A stretch of 64,000 nt of DNA from Novosphingobium malaysiense (lineage in GTDB: Bacteria > Pseudomonadota > Alphaproteobacteria > Sphingomonadales > Sphingomonadaceae), in assembly GCF_000802225.1 (NCBI RefSeq), contig NZ_JTDI01000006.1, forward strand, positions 186,001 through 250,000, read 5' to 3'. Position 1 is the first letter of the stretch, and the number at the start of each line of letters is the position of its first letter. The notes under the pieces are model-generated. The model worked only from the letters and a program-made list of their open reading frames with translations. It had not been told where the DNA came from and did no database searches. Positions 25,555 to 34,253 of this stretch are shown piece after piece. The translations under genes and the position numbers were made by a program.

Positions 25555-28344
25555 ATGGCGCTCAAGCCAATCACATTCTGCACTGCATCCGTTCTCGCCC
25601 TGAGCCTGGCTGGCGTTGCCCATGCACAGGACAAGAAAAACAGCGATGTTTCGGACACTGACGCTCAGGAAATCATCGTTACCGGCGTTCGCGCATCGAT
25701 CGTTGGCGCCCTGAACGTCCGCAAGGAATCGACCCAGATCGTCGACTCGATCGTGGCCGAGGACGTGGGAAAATTGCCGGACAACAACGTCGTCGAAGCG
25801 CTGCAGCGCGTGACCGGCGTGCAGGTGACCGACCGCGGCGGCGGCGAAGCGGCGACCATCACCATCCGCGGCCTTCCCGATGCCTTGACCACGCTGAACG
25901 GGCGCAAGGTCTTCACGGCCGCAGGCCGCTCCTTCGCGCTGCAGGACATCTCGGCCAACCTCGTCAAGCAGGTGGACGTCTACAAGACGCGTTCCGCCGA
26001 CCAGATCGAGACGGGCCTTGCTGGCCAGGTCGACGTCAAGACCCGCCGCCCGTTCGATTTCGCCGGTTTTGCGGTGTCCGGTCTCGCCCGCGGCATCTAC
26101 AACGAGCAGGCGGACTCCTATAACCCCAACGTCGCACTTCTTGTCAGCGACCGGTGGGAAACCGGCATTGGCGACATCGGCATCCTGGTCAACGCGAGCT
26201 GGAGCAAGACGAAGTATCGCAACATGTCGACCACGGCGGGCGCCTTCGTGCCCTTCGCCACCGAGAACCCGCCGGCCGGCTCCGGCTTGACGCCGCTCGA
26301 GCGCATTTTCCCGGGACCGGACAATATCAACTGGCAACCGGGCCTCGACTATGGCCTGCCCACCGAGCCGGGCTCGACGCTGAACATCAACGGTGTCGAG
26401 ACTCCCTACTACCTCTCGCGCGATGCCGTCTTCTCATCGGACCTTTACGGCCAGCGTGAACGCCCCGCCGTGAACGTTTCGCTGCAGTGGGCTCCCAACG
26501 CCACCTCCGTCTACAGCGCCGAGATGTTCTATTCCGGCTTCCGCGGCCACACCTTCAACTCACTGCAGTTCAGCTTCGTGGACTGGTGGGGCAACCCCGG
26601 GCCGGTCGAGCTCTATGACGGCACCAACATCGTCAAGTCGCGCACTGTGGACGATGTCTATGGCTTCAACAGCGGCGACTATGCGACAAACCGTACCGAC
26701 AGCTACGTCTATGCGCTGAATGGCCAATGGGACATTGCCAACTACCACGGCAAGATCATTGCCGATGCCGCCTACCAGACCAGCACCAACAAGACGACAT
26801 TCATCGCCATGCGCACCGATCGCGTGGCCAACCAGATCACGGCGGACTTCAACGCTGGCGGCGGTATCCCGTCCTACCATTTCGCGGACGATTCGCTGCT
26901 GACCGATCCGAGCGTCTGGAACGTCGCCCAGCTCTACGACAACGCCGACAAGAACAAGGGCAGCGCAATCACCCTCACCCTCGACGGCTACTATGAGTGG
27001 GACGAAGGCTTCCTGCGCCGCATCAAGGCCGGCCTGCGTTACGACGACCGCAAGGCCTCGAACTACGTTCGCACCCAGGACGGCTATCTCGGCGCCTCTC
27101 TCTCGACGTTCCCCGAAGAAGCCCTCTTCACCAATTCGGATTTCATGAAGGGGATCGCCGACGTACCGCGCAGCTGGGTGCTGCCGGACGGAAGCTGGCT
27201 GCATAGCAACGCCGATCAGGTACGCGGCCTCTACGGCTTGCCGACGTCCGATGCGCTGTCGCTGGTCAAGACCTTCGACATCGACGAAGCGACCATGTCC
27301 GCCTACATCATGGCAGACGCGGAAGTCTCGATCTTCGGGCGCCCGCTGCAACTTCAAGGTGGCGTCCGCTATGTGTCGGTGACCACGGATTCGAACTTCT
27401 TCGATCGCTACAACAACGGCGCAGTCACGCGGTCGGGCAGCCAGTCCGAGAAGTTCCTCCCGAGCTTCACTGCACGCTACGAGATCACCCCGAACCTGCG
27501 CCTCCGTTTCAACTACGGTGAAACGCTGCGTCGTCCGAACTTCGGCGACATCAACCCCAACTACTCGCTGACCGGCGACCTTACCAATGTCGGCTACGGC
27601 AGCGGCACGGCCGGTACGGCCGACCTCAAGCCGACGCATTCGAAGAACTACGACCTTGCGCTCGAATGGTATTTCGAACGCAACAGCGCGATCTTCGTCA
27701 CCGGCTTCCGCCGCGAGATCCAGGGCCTGGTCGTGCCGCTCACGGTGCTGGAGTACATCCCGAACAACGGCATTGTTGCCGGCGCGACGGACTACTTCGC
27801 GATCACCCGTCCGGTGAACGCTTCGGATGGCGTGTTGAAGGGCGTGGAAGTGGGCCTGACCTACTTCCCGACCTATCTTCCCAGCATCCTCGACGGACTT
27901 GGCTTCCAGGGCAGCGTGACCATCCTGGATTCGAAGCAGAACATTCCGATGACGGACTCGGCCGGCAACATCACCGGCGAATCCACTTCGCAGTTCTTCG
28001 ACGTCTCGAAGCTCTCCTACAACGCCACGCTGGCGTACGACCGCGGCCCCTTCAACGCCCGCGTCTCGTACGTCTGGCGCAAGGGCTTCCTGCACAACAA
28101 CGAGGCAAGGCTCTTCGCCAACCCGATCGGCGTCTGGTATCGTCCGGAAGACAGTCTCGACGTCCAGCTTACCTGGAACGTCACGGACAGCATCGGCATC
28201 ACCTTCGACGCCACCAACCTGACGAAGTCGAAGCAGCAGAACTACTACAAGTTCGACAACGTGGGGAACTCCCAGCAGTTCAACCTGGGCACCCTGCAAC
28301 TGGCGCGAACGTTCGCCCTAGGCGCGCGCTTCACGTTCAAATGA
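25555..28344 (+). CDS. TonB-dependent receptor (TIGR01782-like, sugar-oligomer type)
   Basis: A 929-residue outer-membrane receptor. Signal peptide residues 1-25 (GVAHAQ). After it comes EIIVTGVRASIVGALNVRKE, then VVEALQRVTGVQVT and TIRGLPDALTTLNGRK, the plug order typical of the large Caulobacter/Xanthomonas/sphingomonad family linked to carbohydrate uptake. The barrel ends with the aromatic LGARFTFK. ATG 25555 is preferred over ATG 25540 because GGGAGGG lies seven bases ahead. It sits between arabinan enzymes with an operator-like site in its promoter, so arabino- or galacto-oligosaccharides are the likely cargo (inference). Confidence 0.94.
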   Translation: MALKPITFCTASVLALSLAGVAHAQDKKNSDVSDTDAQEIIVTGVRASIVGALNVRKESTQIVDSIVAEDVGKLPDNNVVEALQRVTGVQVTDRGGGEAATITIRGLPDALTTLNGRKVFTAAGRSFALQDISANLVKQVDVYKTRSADQIETGLAGQVDVKTRRPFDFAGFAVSGLARGIYNEQADSYNPNVALLVSDRWETGIGDIGILVNASWSKTKYRNMSTTAGAFVPFATENPPAGSGLTPLERIFPGPDNINWQPGLDYGLPTEPGSTLNINGVETPYYLSRDAVFSSDLYGQRERPAVNVSLQWAPNATSVYSAEMFYSGFRGHTFNSLQFSFVDWWGNPGPVELYDGTNIVKSRTVDDVYGFNSGDYATNRTDSYVYALNGQWDIANYHGKIIADAAYQTSTNKTTFIAMRTDRVANQITADFNAGGGIPSYHFADDSLLTDPSVWNVAQLYDNADKNKGSAITLTLDGYYEWDEGFLRRIKAGLRYDDRKASNYVRTQDGYLGASLSTFPEEALFTNSDFMKGIADVPRSWVLPDGSWLHSNADQVRGLYGLPTSDALSLVKTFDIDEATMSAYIMADAEVSIFGRPLQLQGGVRYVSVTTDSNFFDRYNNGAVTRSGSQSEKFLPSFTARYEITPNLRLRFNYGETLRRPNFGDINPNYSLTGDLTNVGYGSGTAGTADLKPTHSKNYDLALEWYFERNSAIFVTGFRREIQGLVVPLTVLEYIPNNGIVAGATDYFAITRPVNASDGVLKGVEVGLTYFPTYLPSILDGLGFQGSVTILDSKQNIPMTDSAGNITGESTSQFFDVSKLSYNATLAYDRGPFNARVSYVWRKGFLHNNEARLFANPIGVWYRPEDSLDVQLTWNVTDSIGITFDATNLTKSKQQNYYKFDNVGNSQQFNLGTLQLARTFALGARFTFK

Positions 28345-28349
28345 TCTGA

Positions 28350-28387
28350 CTGGTCGGGACAGGTGCCATTCCCTGTGTCCCGGCCAG
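28350..28387 (+). terminator. possible hairpin terminator after TonB receptor gene
   Basis: A 12-bp stem, CTGGTCGGGACA with TGTCCCGGCCAG (one G-T pair), with a 14-base loop, six bases after the stop. No T run, so it may be only a partial terminator or a 3'-end stabiliser. Confidence 0.5.
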
Positions 28388-28483
28388 CCATTGGCGGCCG
28401 CCTTCCGGCTCTCCCCCCTCTCCCTCGCCCGCGCGTTCGGAGGGCGGCCGCCAAGCCTCTCGATTGCTTCAGGGAGTAACGTC

Positions 28484-30505
28484 TTGCGCAGTTGGCTAGG
28501 TAATGCCGCGGCTTTGGCCGCCCTGGTTGCCGGTAGCGCCGCGACGCCTTCTTCCTTCCCCCTGCCGGCCGCTATCGATCACCACCGCGTGGCGGTCGAA
28601 CGTTTCGGCAACGACGCCCCCTGGTATGAAGACCGGATACCGTTCTTCGAATCCGCCGACCCGCGTATCGACGCCGTCTATTACTACCGCTGGTCGATAT
28701 TCCGCGCTCACCAGCGCGACCTGGGCGAAAAGGGCTATGTCACCACCGAATTCGCCGACGACGTGGACTGGCAGCGCGAACCCTACGCGACGCTCAACGA
28801 TGCCAGCGGGTTCCACATTGCCGAAGGACGCTGGCTGAACGATCGCCGCTTCACCGACGATTACATCAACTTCATGTACGAAGGCGGCAACGACCGCCAT
28901 TTCACCGATCACATGGCGGACTCCGTCTGGGGCCGCTACCTCGTCGACGGCGACCGCGCGGCCGTGACCCGCCACTTGCCGGTGATGCGCCACATCTACG
29001 GACTTTGGGAAGACCACTACGACTTCACCAAGGGACTGTACTTCATCGAGCCGCTGCTGGACGCCACCGAATATACCGTCTCGTCCATCGATGCCTCCGG
29101 CGGGAAGGACGGTTTTCGGGGCGGCGATGCCTTCCGCCCTTCGATCAACAGCTACATGTTCGCCAATGCCCGCGCCATTTCGCGCATTGCCGCTTTGGCT
29201 GGCAACGAGCCCCTGTCCCGCGCCTTCGCCAAGCGCGCAAAAGCACTCCAGGCGCGCGTCCTGGCCGACCTGTGGAACCCGGAGCTCACCCACTTCACCG
29301 ACCGCTACAAGGTCGACAACGACTACGTGAACTACTGGGAGCCGATCCGCTCGCGCGAGCTTGTCGGCTATCTGCCGTGGATGGTCGATCTCGCGCCGGA
29401 CGATCCCCGCTACGCGCAGGCGTGGACGCATCTGCTCGATCCCGCCTCGCTCGCGGGCAAGGCGGGGATGCGCACGGTCGAAAAGAGCTATCCTTATTAC
29501 ATGCGCCAGTACCGCTATCTCGGCACGGCGCGGGAGTGCCAATGGAACGGCCCGGTCTGGCCATACCAGACGACGCAGGTGCTGACAGCCATGGCCAACC
29601 TGCTCGACCATTACGACAACACCGCCCCCGTGACCCGCAGCGCCTACATGCGCCTGCTGCGGCAATATACCGCGCTGCATTACCAGGGCGACCGGCTGGA
29701 CCTGGAGGAGGATTACGATCCGGCGTCAGGCAAGCCCATCGTCGGCCTGGATCGCAGCCACCACTATTTCCATTCGGGCTATATCGATCTGATCCTCTCG
29801 GGCCTTGTCGGCATCCGGCCGAGGGCGGACGACATGCTGGAGATCAACCCGCTGCTGCCCGATTCCGGCGATCCGCAGGCTTTGGCATGGTTTCGGGCCG
29901 AGGACGTTCCCTACCACGGCCACAAGATCGCCGTCACGTGGGATGCGGACGGAAGCCATTACGGACACGGCGCAGGCATCTCCGTCGACATCGATGGCAA
30001 GCGAGTTGCCACCCGCGCAACGCTCGGCCGGCTGACCGTCCCGATCACGCGCAAGGCAAATCCGCCGATCGCCCACGAGACCGACCTGGCGGTTCAACTG
30101 GTGCGCGGACAGTTTCCCAAGGCCAGTGCCTCGTCCGCCAGCGAACCTGAAAACCTGCACGACGCCATCGACGGCCGCGTCTGGTTCTACCCGGAATTGC
30201 CCAACGGTTGGGTCTCCGCACCTTCCACGCGGCGCCAATGGTACGAGGTGGACTTCGGAAAGCCCGTGGACGTCAGCATCGCCGAGCTCGCCTTTTTCGA
30301 CGACGGAAAGCAATACTCAGCTCCCTCCGCAGTGGCTGTCGAACGCTGGCAGGATGGCCATTGGCAGCCCTTGGCTCGGGCTGTTCCCATAGCCAACGGC
30401 GTGACGCGCCTAAGCTGGCCGCGGGCCCCCATGTCGCGCCTCCGGGTGACCATGAAGCCCTCGCGTGGGCGCGCCGTCCGCCTCGTCGAGGTAAAGGCGT
30501 TCTAG
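28484..30505 (+). CDS. secreted (alpha/alpha)6-barrel glycoside hydrolase (MGH1/GH63-like) with C-terminal discoidin-like domain
   Basis: I read 673 residues starting from TTG 28484 (GGGAG seven bases upstream), which gives a clean signal peptide (LGNAAALAALVAGSAATPS); an in-frame ATG at 28391 would put junk before it. The body carries helical-barrel glycosidase landmarks: YYYRWSIFRAHQRDL, GGNDRHFTDHMADSVWGRYL, and CQWNGPVWPYQTTQVL, the WxGPxW pattern of GH63-type enzymes. The last 130 residues (RRQWYEVDFGKPVDVSIAEL) resemble an F5/8-type carbohydrate-binding sandwich. It follows the TonB receptor and probably trims an arabinan or pectic side chain; exact family and bond are not assignable by eye. 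Confidence 0.8.
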   Translation: MRSWLGNAAALAALVAGSAATPSSFPLPAAIDHHRVAVERFGNDAPWYEDRIPFFESADPRIDAVYYYRWSIFRAHQRDLGEKGYVTTEFADDVDWQREPYATLNDASGFHIAEGRWLNDRRFTDDYINFMYEGGNDRHFTDHMADSVWGRYLVDGDRAAVTRHLPVMRHIYGLWEDHYDFTKGLYFIEPLLDATEYTVSSIDASGGKDGFRGGDAFRPSINSYMFANARAISRIAALAGNEPLSRAFAKRAKALQARVLADLWNPELTHFTDRYKVDNDYVNYWEPIRSRELVGYLPWMVDLAPDDPRYAQAWTHLLDPASLAGKAGMRTVEKSYPYYMRQYRYLGTARECQWNGPVWPYQTTQVLTAMANLLDHYDNTAPVTRSAYMRLLRQYTALHYQGDRLDLEEDYDPASGKPIVGLDRSHHYFHSGYIDLILSGLVGIRPRADDMLEINPLLPDSGDPQALAWFRAEDVPYHGHKIAVTWDADGSHYGHGAGISVDIDGKRVATRATLGRLTVPITRKANPPIAHETDLAVQLVRGQFPKASASSASEPENLHDAIDGRVWFYPELPNGWVSAPSTRRQWYEVDFGKPVDVSIAELAFFDDGKQYSAPSAVAVERWQDGHWQPLARAVPIANGVTRLSWPRAPMSRLRVTMKPSRGRAVRLVEVKAF

Positions 30506-30525
30506 AACGATCCCGCTCGTCGGAT

Positions 30526-32298
30526 TCAGCTTGCAGGTGCGTTCTGCGAAAGGCGTGTCAGCCAGTACATCGGATAGACGCCATATCCCTTGGCAAGCTC
30601 GATACGCCCCACATACCGGCAGCGGTACCTTTCGACGGATTCGAGCGCGAGGATCGCCGCAAAAGGCTCTGTGACGAACACTTCTCCGGGCGGCGTGACC
30701 GGCTCGATCCGGGCTGCGCGGGACACTTCGGTACCATAGAAATTCAATTGACCGGTGATGTGGTCGATCATGCGATAGGCCGGGCCGTAGTGCGCACCGA
30801 TGCGCATACCGGTGCCCTGCTCCAGGCCGAGCGTGGCATAGTCGAATCCCTTAAGCCTGTCCTGCAACTGCAGCGCTATGTCGGCCGCCGCCCGGGCGCT
30901 GGAGGCGATCGCGTAGAGCGCGTCGCCCCAGCTGTTCTTGGTAAGGACGTCGTCCCCATGTTCGTGCAGGACATCCGCGATGCTGCGCATCACGCCGTTC
31001 CAGAACGGCGGCAGCGCCTCTTCGGCAAGGCTCGAAAACCCCGGGAAATCGGTGAAGATAATCGCCGCCAGCGACCGTTCGTCGCCCGCAAATTCACGCG
31101 TCGGGGGGCGCTGGAACGCCCGATCGACACGGCCGGGATCGATCACGACGGTTTCCCCGCCGTACTTGCGCCAGACCGAAACGTCGGCCCCTGTGCCTGC
31201 CACTCCGTCGGCACCCTTGCCATCCCACACCGCAAGCTGCAGCGCGGAACTGCCGAGATGCTGGGCGCGCAGCGTGGCCAGCCCCATGGCAACCCGGCTG
31301 GCATAGGCGAATTGTTGCGGATCGCCGACATAGGCCATTTCGGTAGCCAGCGTCTGGCTGGTGGCGGCCTCCAGGCAGCGCTCGAACCGTCCCACCCACT
31401 CTTCACCGGCCGGCCTGACGGACTGCTCGACGAAGTCCCCTAGAGCGAACGGCAGCACGACATGCAGTTCTCCACCACGTGCGAGCACCGCCTCTGCAAT
31501 GAGGATATCCGCGCCCGCCGCGACGGCGCCGTAGGCAAAGCCGATGTTGCGTTCCTCGAGAAACCGGTCGATCCCGCCTAGGATCGCGGCTTCCGCCTTT
31601 CTGTCGGACGCGAAGATATGGCCGCAGAAATGAAGCACGCGCGGCGGGCGGATCGGACGAAGCAAGCGGTGCGCGCGTTCGTTGTCGAGCCCGGTATGCC
31701 CTGCAAGCAGCTCAAGCTGGCGACAGGTGGTCGACGAGGCGCCAAAGTCGTTGCCGACCAGGCCGGCTGCCTCGTTCAGGGCCTCTGCGCATTCTTCGAT
31801 CCGACCGGTCAGCAGCAGGGCTTCGGAACGCGTGGCGGCCATGTAGTAATTGCCGGGTTCGGCAACTTCGGGATCGGTCAGGATCTGCTCGGCGATCCCG
31901 ATCGCCTGCCCGCCCTGCCCGCATAGCGCGGCAAGGCTCGCCGCGTTGATACCCGGATAGGAATCTGCCGTCTCCGTGAAGATGGCGAGATAGGCCTCGA
32001 ACGCGGCTTGCAGGGCGGATTGCCGGGCCGGTCCGGGCGGCAGGGCCAGTGCGCGATCCTTGAGCAGGCGAGCGCCGATGGCCTGCTGGTGGGGATCGTC
32101 CGAACCGTCGAGATCATACGCCTCGAACAGTTCCATCGCTCGATCCGTATCGCCCATGCGGGCAAGCGCGAGAACCTGCTGGTGCCGAATTGCCAGGGAA
32201 TCGTCACCCTCAGCAATCGCCGACACGGTCTCGTCGTATGCGGTTATGAGATCACCGCGGGCGATAGCGGCCTTTGCTCGCATTGCAGCGGGCGTCAT
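30526..32298 (-). CDS. TPR-like / SLOG-like / class III nucleotidyl cyclase protein
   Basis: A 590-residue three-part protein. Residues 1-210: helical repeats like the TRAFs-binding/TPR-S module. Residues 215-390: Rossmann-like region with VLHFCGHIF, GAVAAGADILIAEAVLARGG and LQLAVWDG, resembling SLOG-type nucleotide sensors. Residues 405-580: class III cyclase with metal Asp417 (FTDFPGFSSL) and Asp459 (NSWGDALYAI). Arg530 of the transition-state motif is kept but its usual Asn partner is Ser526 (VSRAAR), so the product may be unusual. ATG 32298 follows AAGGA. It lies 27 bases behind the TIR gene in one operon and is convergent with the glycosidase gene. Confidence 0.85.
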   Translation of the reverse strand: MTPAAMRAKAAIARGDLITAYDETVSAIAEGDDSLAIRHQQVLALARMGDTDRAMELFEAYDLDGSDDPHQQAIGARLLKDRALALPPGPARQSALQAAFEAYLAIFTETADSYPGINAASLAALCGQGGQAIGIAEQILTDPEVAEPGNYYMAATRSEALLLTGRIEECAEALNEAAGLVGNDFGASSTTCRQLELLAGHTGLDNERAHRLLRPIRPPRVLHFCGHIFASDRKAEAAILGGIDRFLEERNIGFAYGAVAAGADILIAEAVLARGGELHVVLPFALGDFVEQSVRPAGEEWVGRFERCLEAATSQTLATEMAYVGDPQQFAYASRVAMGLATLRAQHLGSSALQLAVWDGKGADGVAGTGADVSVWRKYGGETVVIDPGRVDRAFQRPPTREFAGDERSLAAIIFTDFPGFSSLAEEALPPFWNGVMRSIADVLHEHGDDVLTKNSWGDALYAIASSARAAADIALQLQDRLKGFDYATLGLEQGTGMRIGAHYGPAYRMIDHITGQLNFYGTEVSRAARIEPVTPPGEVFVTEPFAAILALESVERYRCRYVGRIELAKGYGVYPMYWLTRLSQNAPAS

Positions 32299-32325
32299 CA
32301 CGCATTCCTTTCTCGCGAGACAGGA

Positions 32326-33339
32326 TCAGTCCTGAACGGCCAAGCCCTCCGATTCCCGCTCCAGCGCGCGGCGCTTTCGCAGGATCTTCATCGTGACGAT
32401 CGCGGCGGGCACGAACAGTGCGGCAATACCGAAACAGATCCAGAAAACGTCGGTCAACGTGCCGCGACCATTGATCAACTGACCCAGCGGCCCCGAGCAG
32501 AACCAGATGGCAACGAACCACAGAAGACCGCACAAATAGAGCGCCAGCCTGTGGCCGAGCACGATGCCGAGCCCCGACAGGCCGCCATCGTCGAAGCCCG
32601 AATTGCTTCCCGACGCCCTTCTGAACCGAGCCAGTTCCCTTTCCGCCTCGCTCAAGCCACTTCGGGCATCGTCGAGTTCGCCGCGCAACCGCACCAGCTC
32701 CCTGGCGTTTGTAGCAATTTCCGTGGACCTCGCCTTAGATGCCTCGACGTGCTCTGCAAGTTCGGCTTCCAGGGCCGAACGTTTCGTCCGTTCGCTTGCG
32801 AGCTCTTGACGCATTCCGGGCATCGCCCGCTCCGCGATACCGTCGATGGCGTCGGGTGCCAGCGGGTCTTCGGGATGCTTTGCGAGCCAGCGTTTCCAGT
32901 CGTCGAGACTGCCTTCGGAACAGATGCGCGCATAGTCAGCCAGCCCCGGCCTTCCTACCAGCTCCCCGATACGCGAAAGAATGCCCAGCCAGGTGGAATT
33001 GGCAGTCCCTTCGGCACCTTCCGGAAGCACTTCGGCCTGGACTGAGCGGAATTCCAGCGGCAACTGGCACGGTTCGAGCTGGACCGCGATCAGGCCACTG
33101 CGCTCCTTGCCCGTGCGCGCTTCGTTGCGGACCCAGTCCGAGTCCACGGACTGGCCGGACCATAGTACGAGCAGCGCTCTGGAAGCTTCGATCTCGCGTT
33201 CGATCTCGCGGTCGAAGGATGATCCCGCACCTATCCCCGAATCCGACCAGACGCTGACCTTCAAGTCCTCGAGCGCCTTGCGGATCGCCAAGCAACGATC
33301 CCTGTCGCTCCGCGAATAGCTTATGAAAATATCTGCCAT
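32326..33339 (-). CDS. TIR-domain protein with coiled coil and C-terminal membrane hairpin
   Basis: A 337-residue protein. Residues 1-130 form a TIR domain: DIFISYSRSDRD at the start, SVWSDSGIGAG (BB-loop region), ALLVLWSGQSVDSDWVRNEA with Glu73 at the position of the NADase catalytic glutamate. Residues 175-242 are Glu/Arg/Ala-rich and should form a coiled coil. Two hydrophobic segments (about 265-282 and 297-320) anchor the C-terminus in the membrane. No cyclic-nucleotide-binding domain is visible. Start ATG 33339 follows GGTGGGG. First gene of the pair with the cyclase; the TetR gene 135 bases upstream is probably a separate unit. Confidence 0.9.
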   Translation of the reverse strand: MADIFISYSRSDRDRCLAIRKALEDLKVSVWSDSGIGAGSSFDREIEREIEASRALLVLWSGQSVDSDWVRNEARTGKERSGLIAVQLEPCQLPLEFRSVQAEVLPEGAEGTANSTWLGILSRIGELVGRPGLADYARICSEGSLDDWKRWLAKHPEDPLAPDAIDGIAERAMPGMRQELASERTKRSALEAELAEHVEASKARSTEIATNARELVRLRGELDDARSGLSEAERELARFRRASGSNSGFDDGGLSGLGIVLGHRLALYLCGLLWFVAIWFCSGPLGQLINGRGTLTDVFWICFGIAALFVPAAIVTMKILRKRRALERESEGLAVQD

Positions 33340-33474
33340 GATCCCCACCCACTGCCGGTCTTCTCGGACCGGGATAACATTCGCGGGACCTTGAGGACAA
33401 TCGGTGCAAAAAAATAATCGATACAAAGATATGTGAGCGTGCCGCCGTCGCCCGCCGATAGAGCGATCACCTTT

Positions 33475-34053
33475 TCAAGGCGCTGCGAACCGTCCGACTA
33501 TCCCGTTATGCGATTCCAACAGGATGTTGCGGATCTTTACTTCGCTCCACTGCTTCTGATCGACCAGAATCTGCAAGGCGATACCCTGCACTGTTGCATT
33601 CAGCAGTTCGACGGCCGGCTGCGTATCGCTGGCGTCGGGCCATGACCGGCGCACCAGACGATCGAGCAGGTCCATGCCCACGCTGGTACTGTTTGCCAGC
33701 AGCGAGGCCAGTTCCGGATCGCGAACGGCTGCATCCCAGAACGCCAGGTAGGCCTTCCAGCGCCGGACATTTGCCGGGCACCACGGGACCATGGTCAGCA
33801 GTGCCGGTACCGGGTCCTTGGCGGAGGCCGCCATGGCTTCTTCGAAACGCCTTTCTCCCTCTTCAGAGAGAAGCTGAAACGTCCAGACCAGCAGGTCCTG
33901 CTTGTCCACGAAGTAGTTGGTGATCGACGCCGTGCTCCAGCCGCCTTCGGCAGCGATGCGCCGGAACGTGGCTGCAGCCAGGCCTTCGCGCGCGACAAGG
34001 TCTATCGTCACCTGCGCGATGTCCTTACGACGCTTGTCCGGGTCGACCCTCAT
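33475..34053 (-). CDS. TetR-family transcriptional regulator (BetI-like)
   Basis: A 192-residue regulator. The N-terminal helix-turn-helix is clear: KRRKDIAQVTIDLVAREGLA, then TFRRIAAEGGWSTASITNYF. The rest is the helical ligand domain. I start it at ATG 34053 (MRVDPDKRRK), which places the HTH at the normal distance; in-frame starts further upstream (to TTG 34137) lack clear support. It is divergent from the flavin monooxygenase/P450 genes at 34254, with a 200-base gap, so it most likely controls that cluster. Confidence 0.9.
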   Translation of the reverse strand: MRVDPDKRRKDIAQVTIDLVAREGLAAATFRRIAAEGGWSTASITNYFVDKQDLLVWTFQLLSEEGERRFEEAMAASAKDPVPALLTMVPWCPANVRRWKAYLAFWDAAVRDPELASLLANSTSVGMDLLDRLVRRSWPDASDTQPAVELLNATVQGIALQILVDQKQWSEVKIRNILLESHNGIVGRFAAP

Positions 34054-34253
34054 AGGCCGTGGTTTGCGCGAGCCTTCCGCAATTTGCAATCGGCCCCGCA
34101 TGTCCCGTGCAGCACCGAAATGTGCTTCGTGAAACAAGTGTTTTTCAAACGTGCGCGGAATTCTTCTAGAACCGGCTCAATGGTCCGCAACGGGCGCCGC
34201 GGCCACGAAAGATCGCGGCACCCGGCAAGGGACTTGTGGGAGAGGAAAACGCA

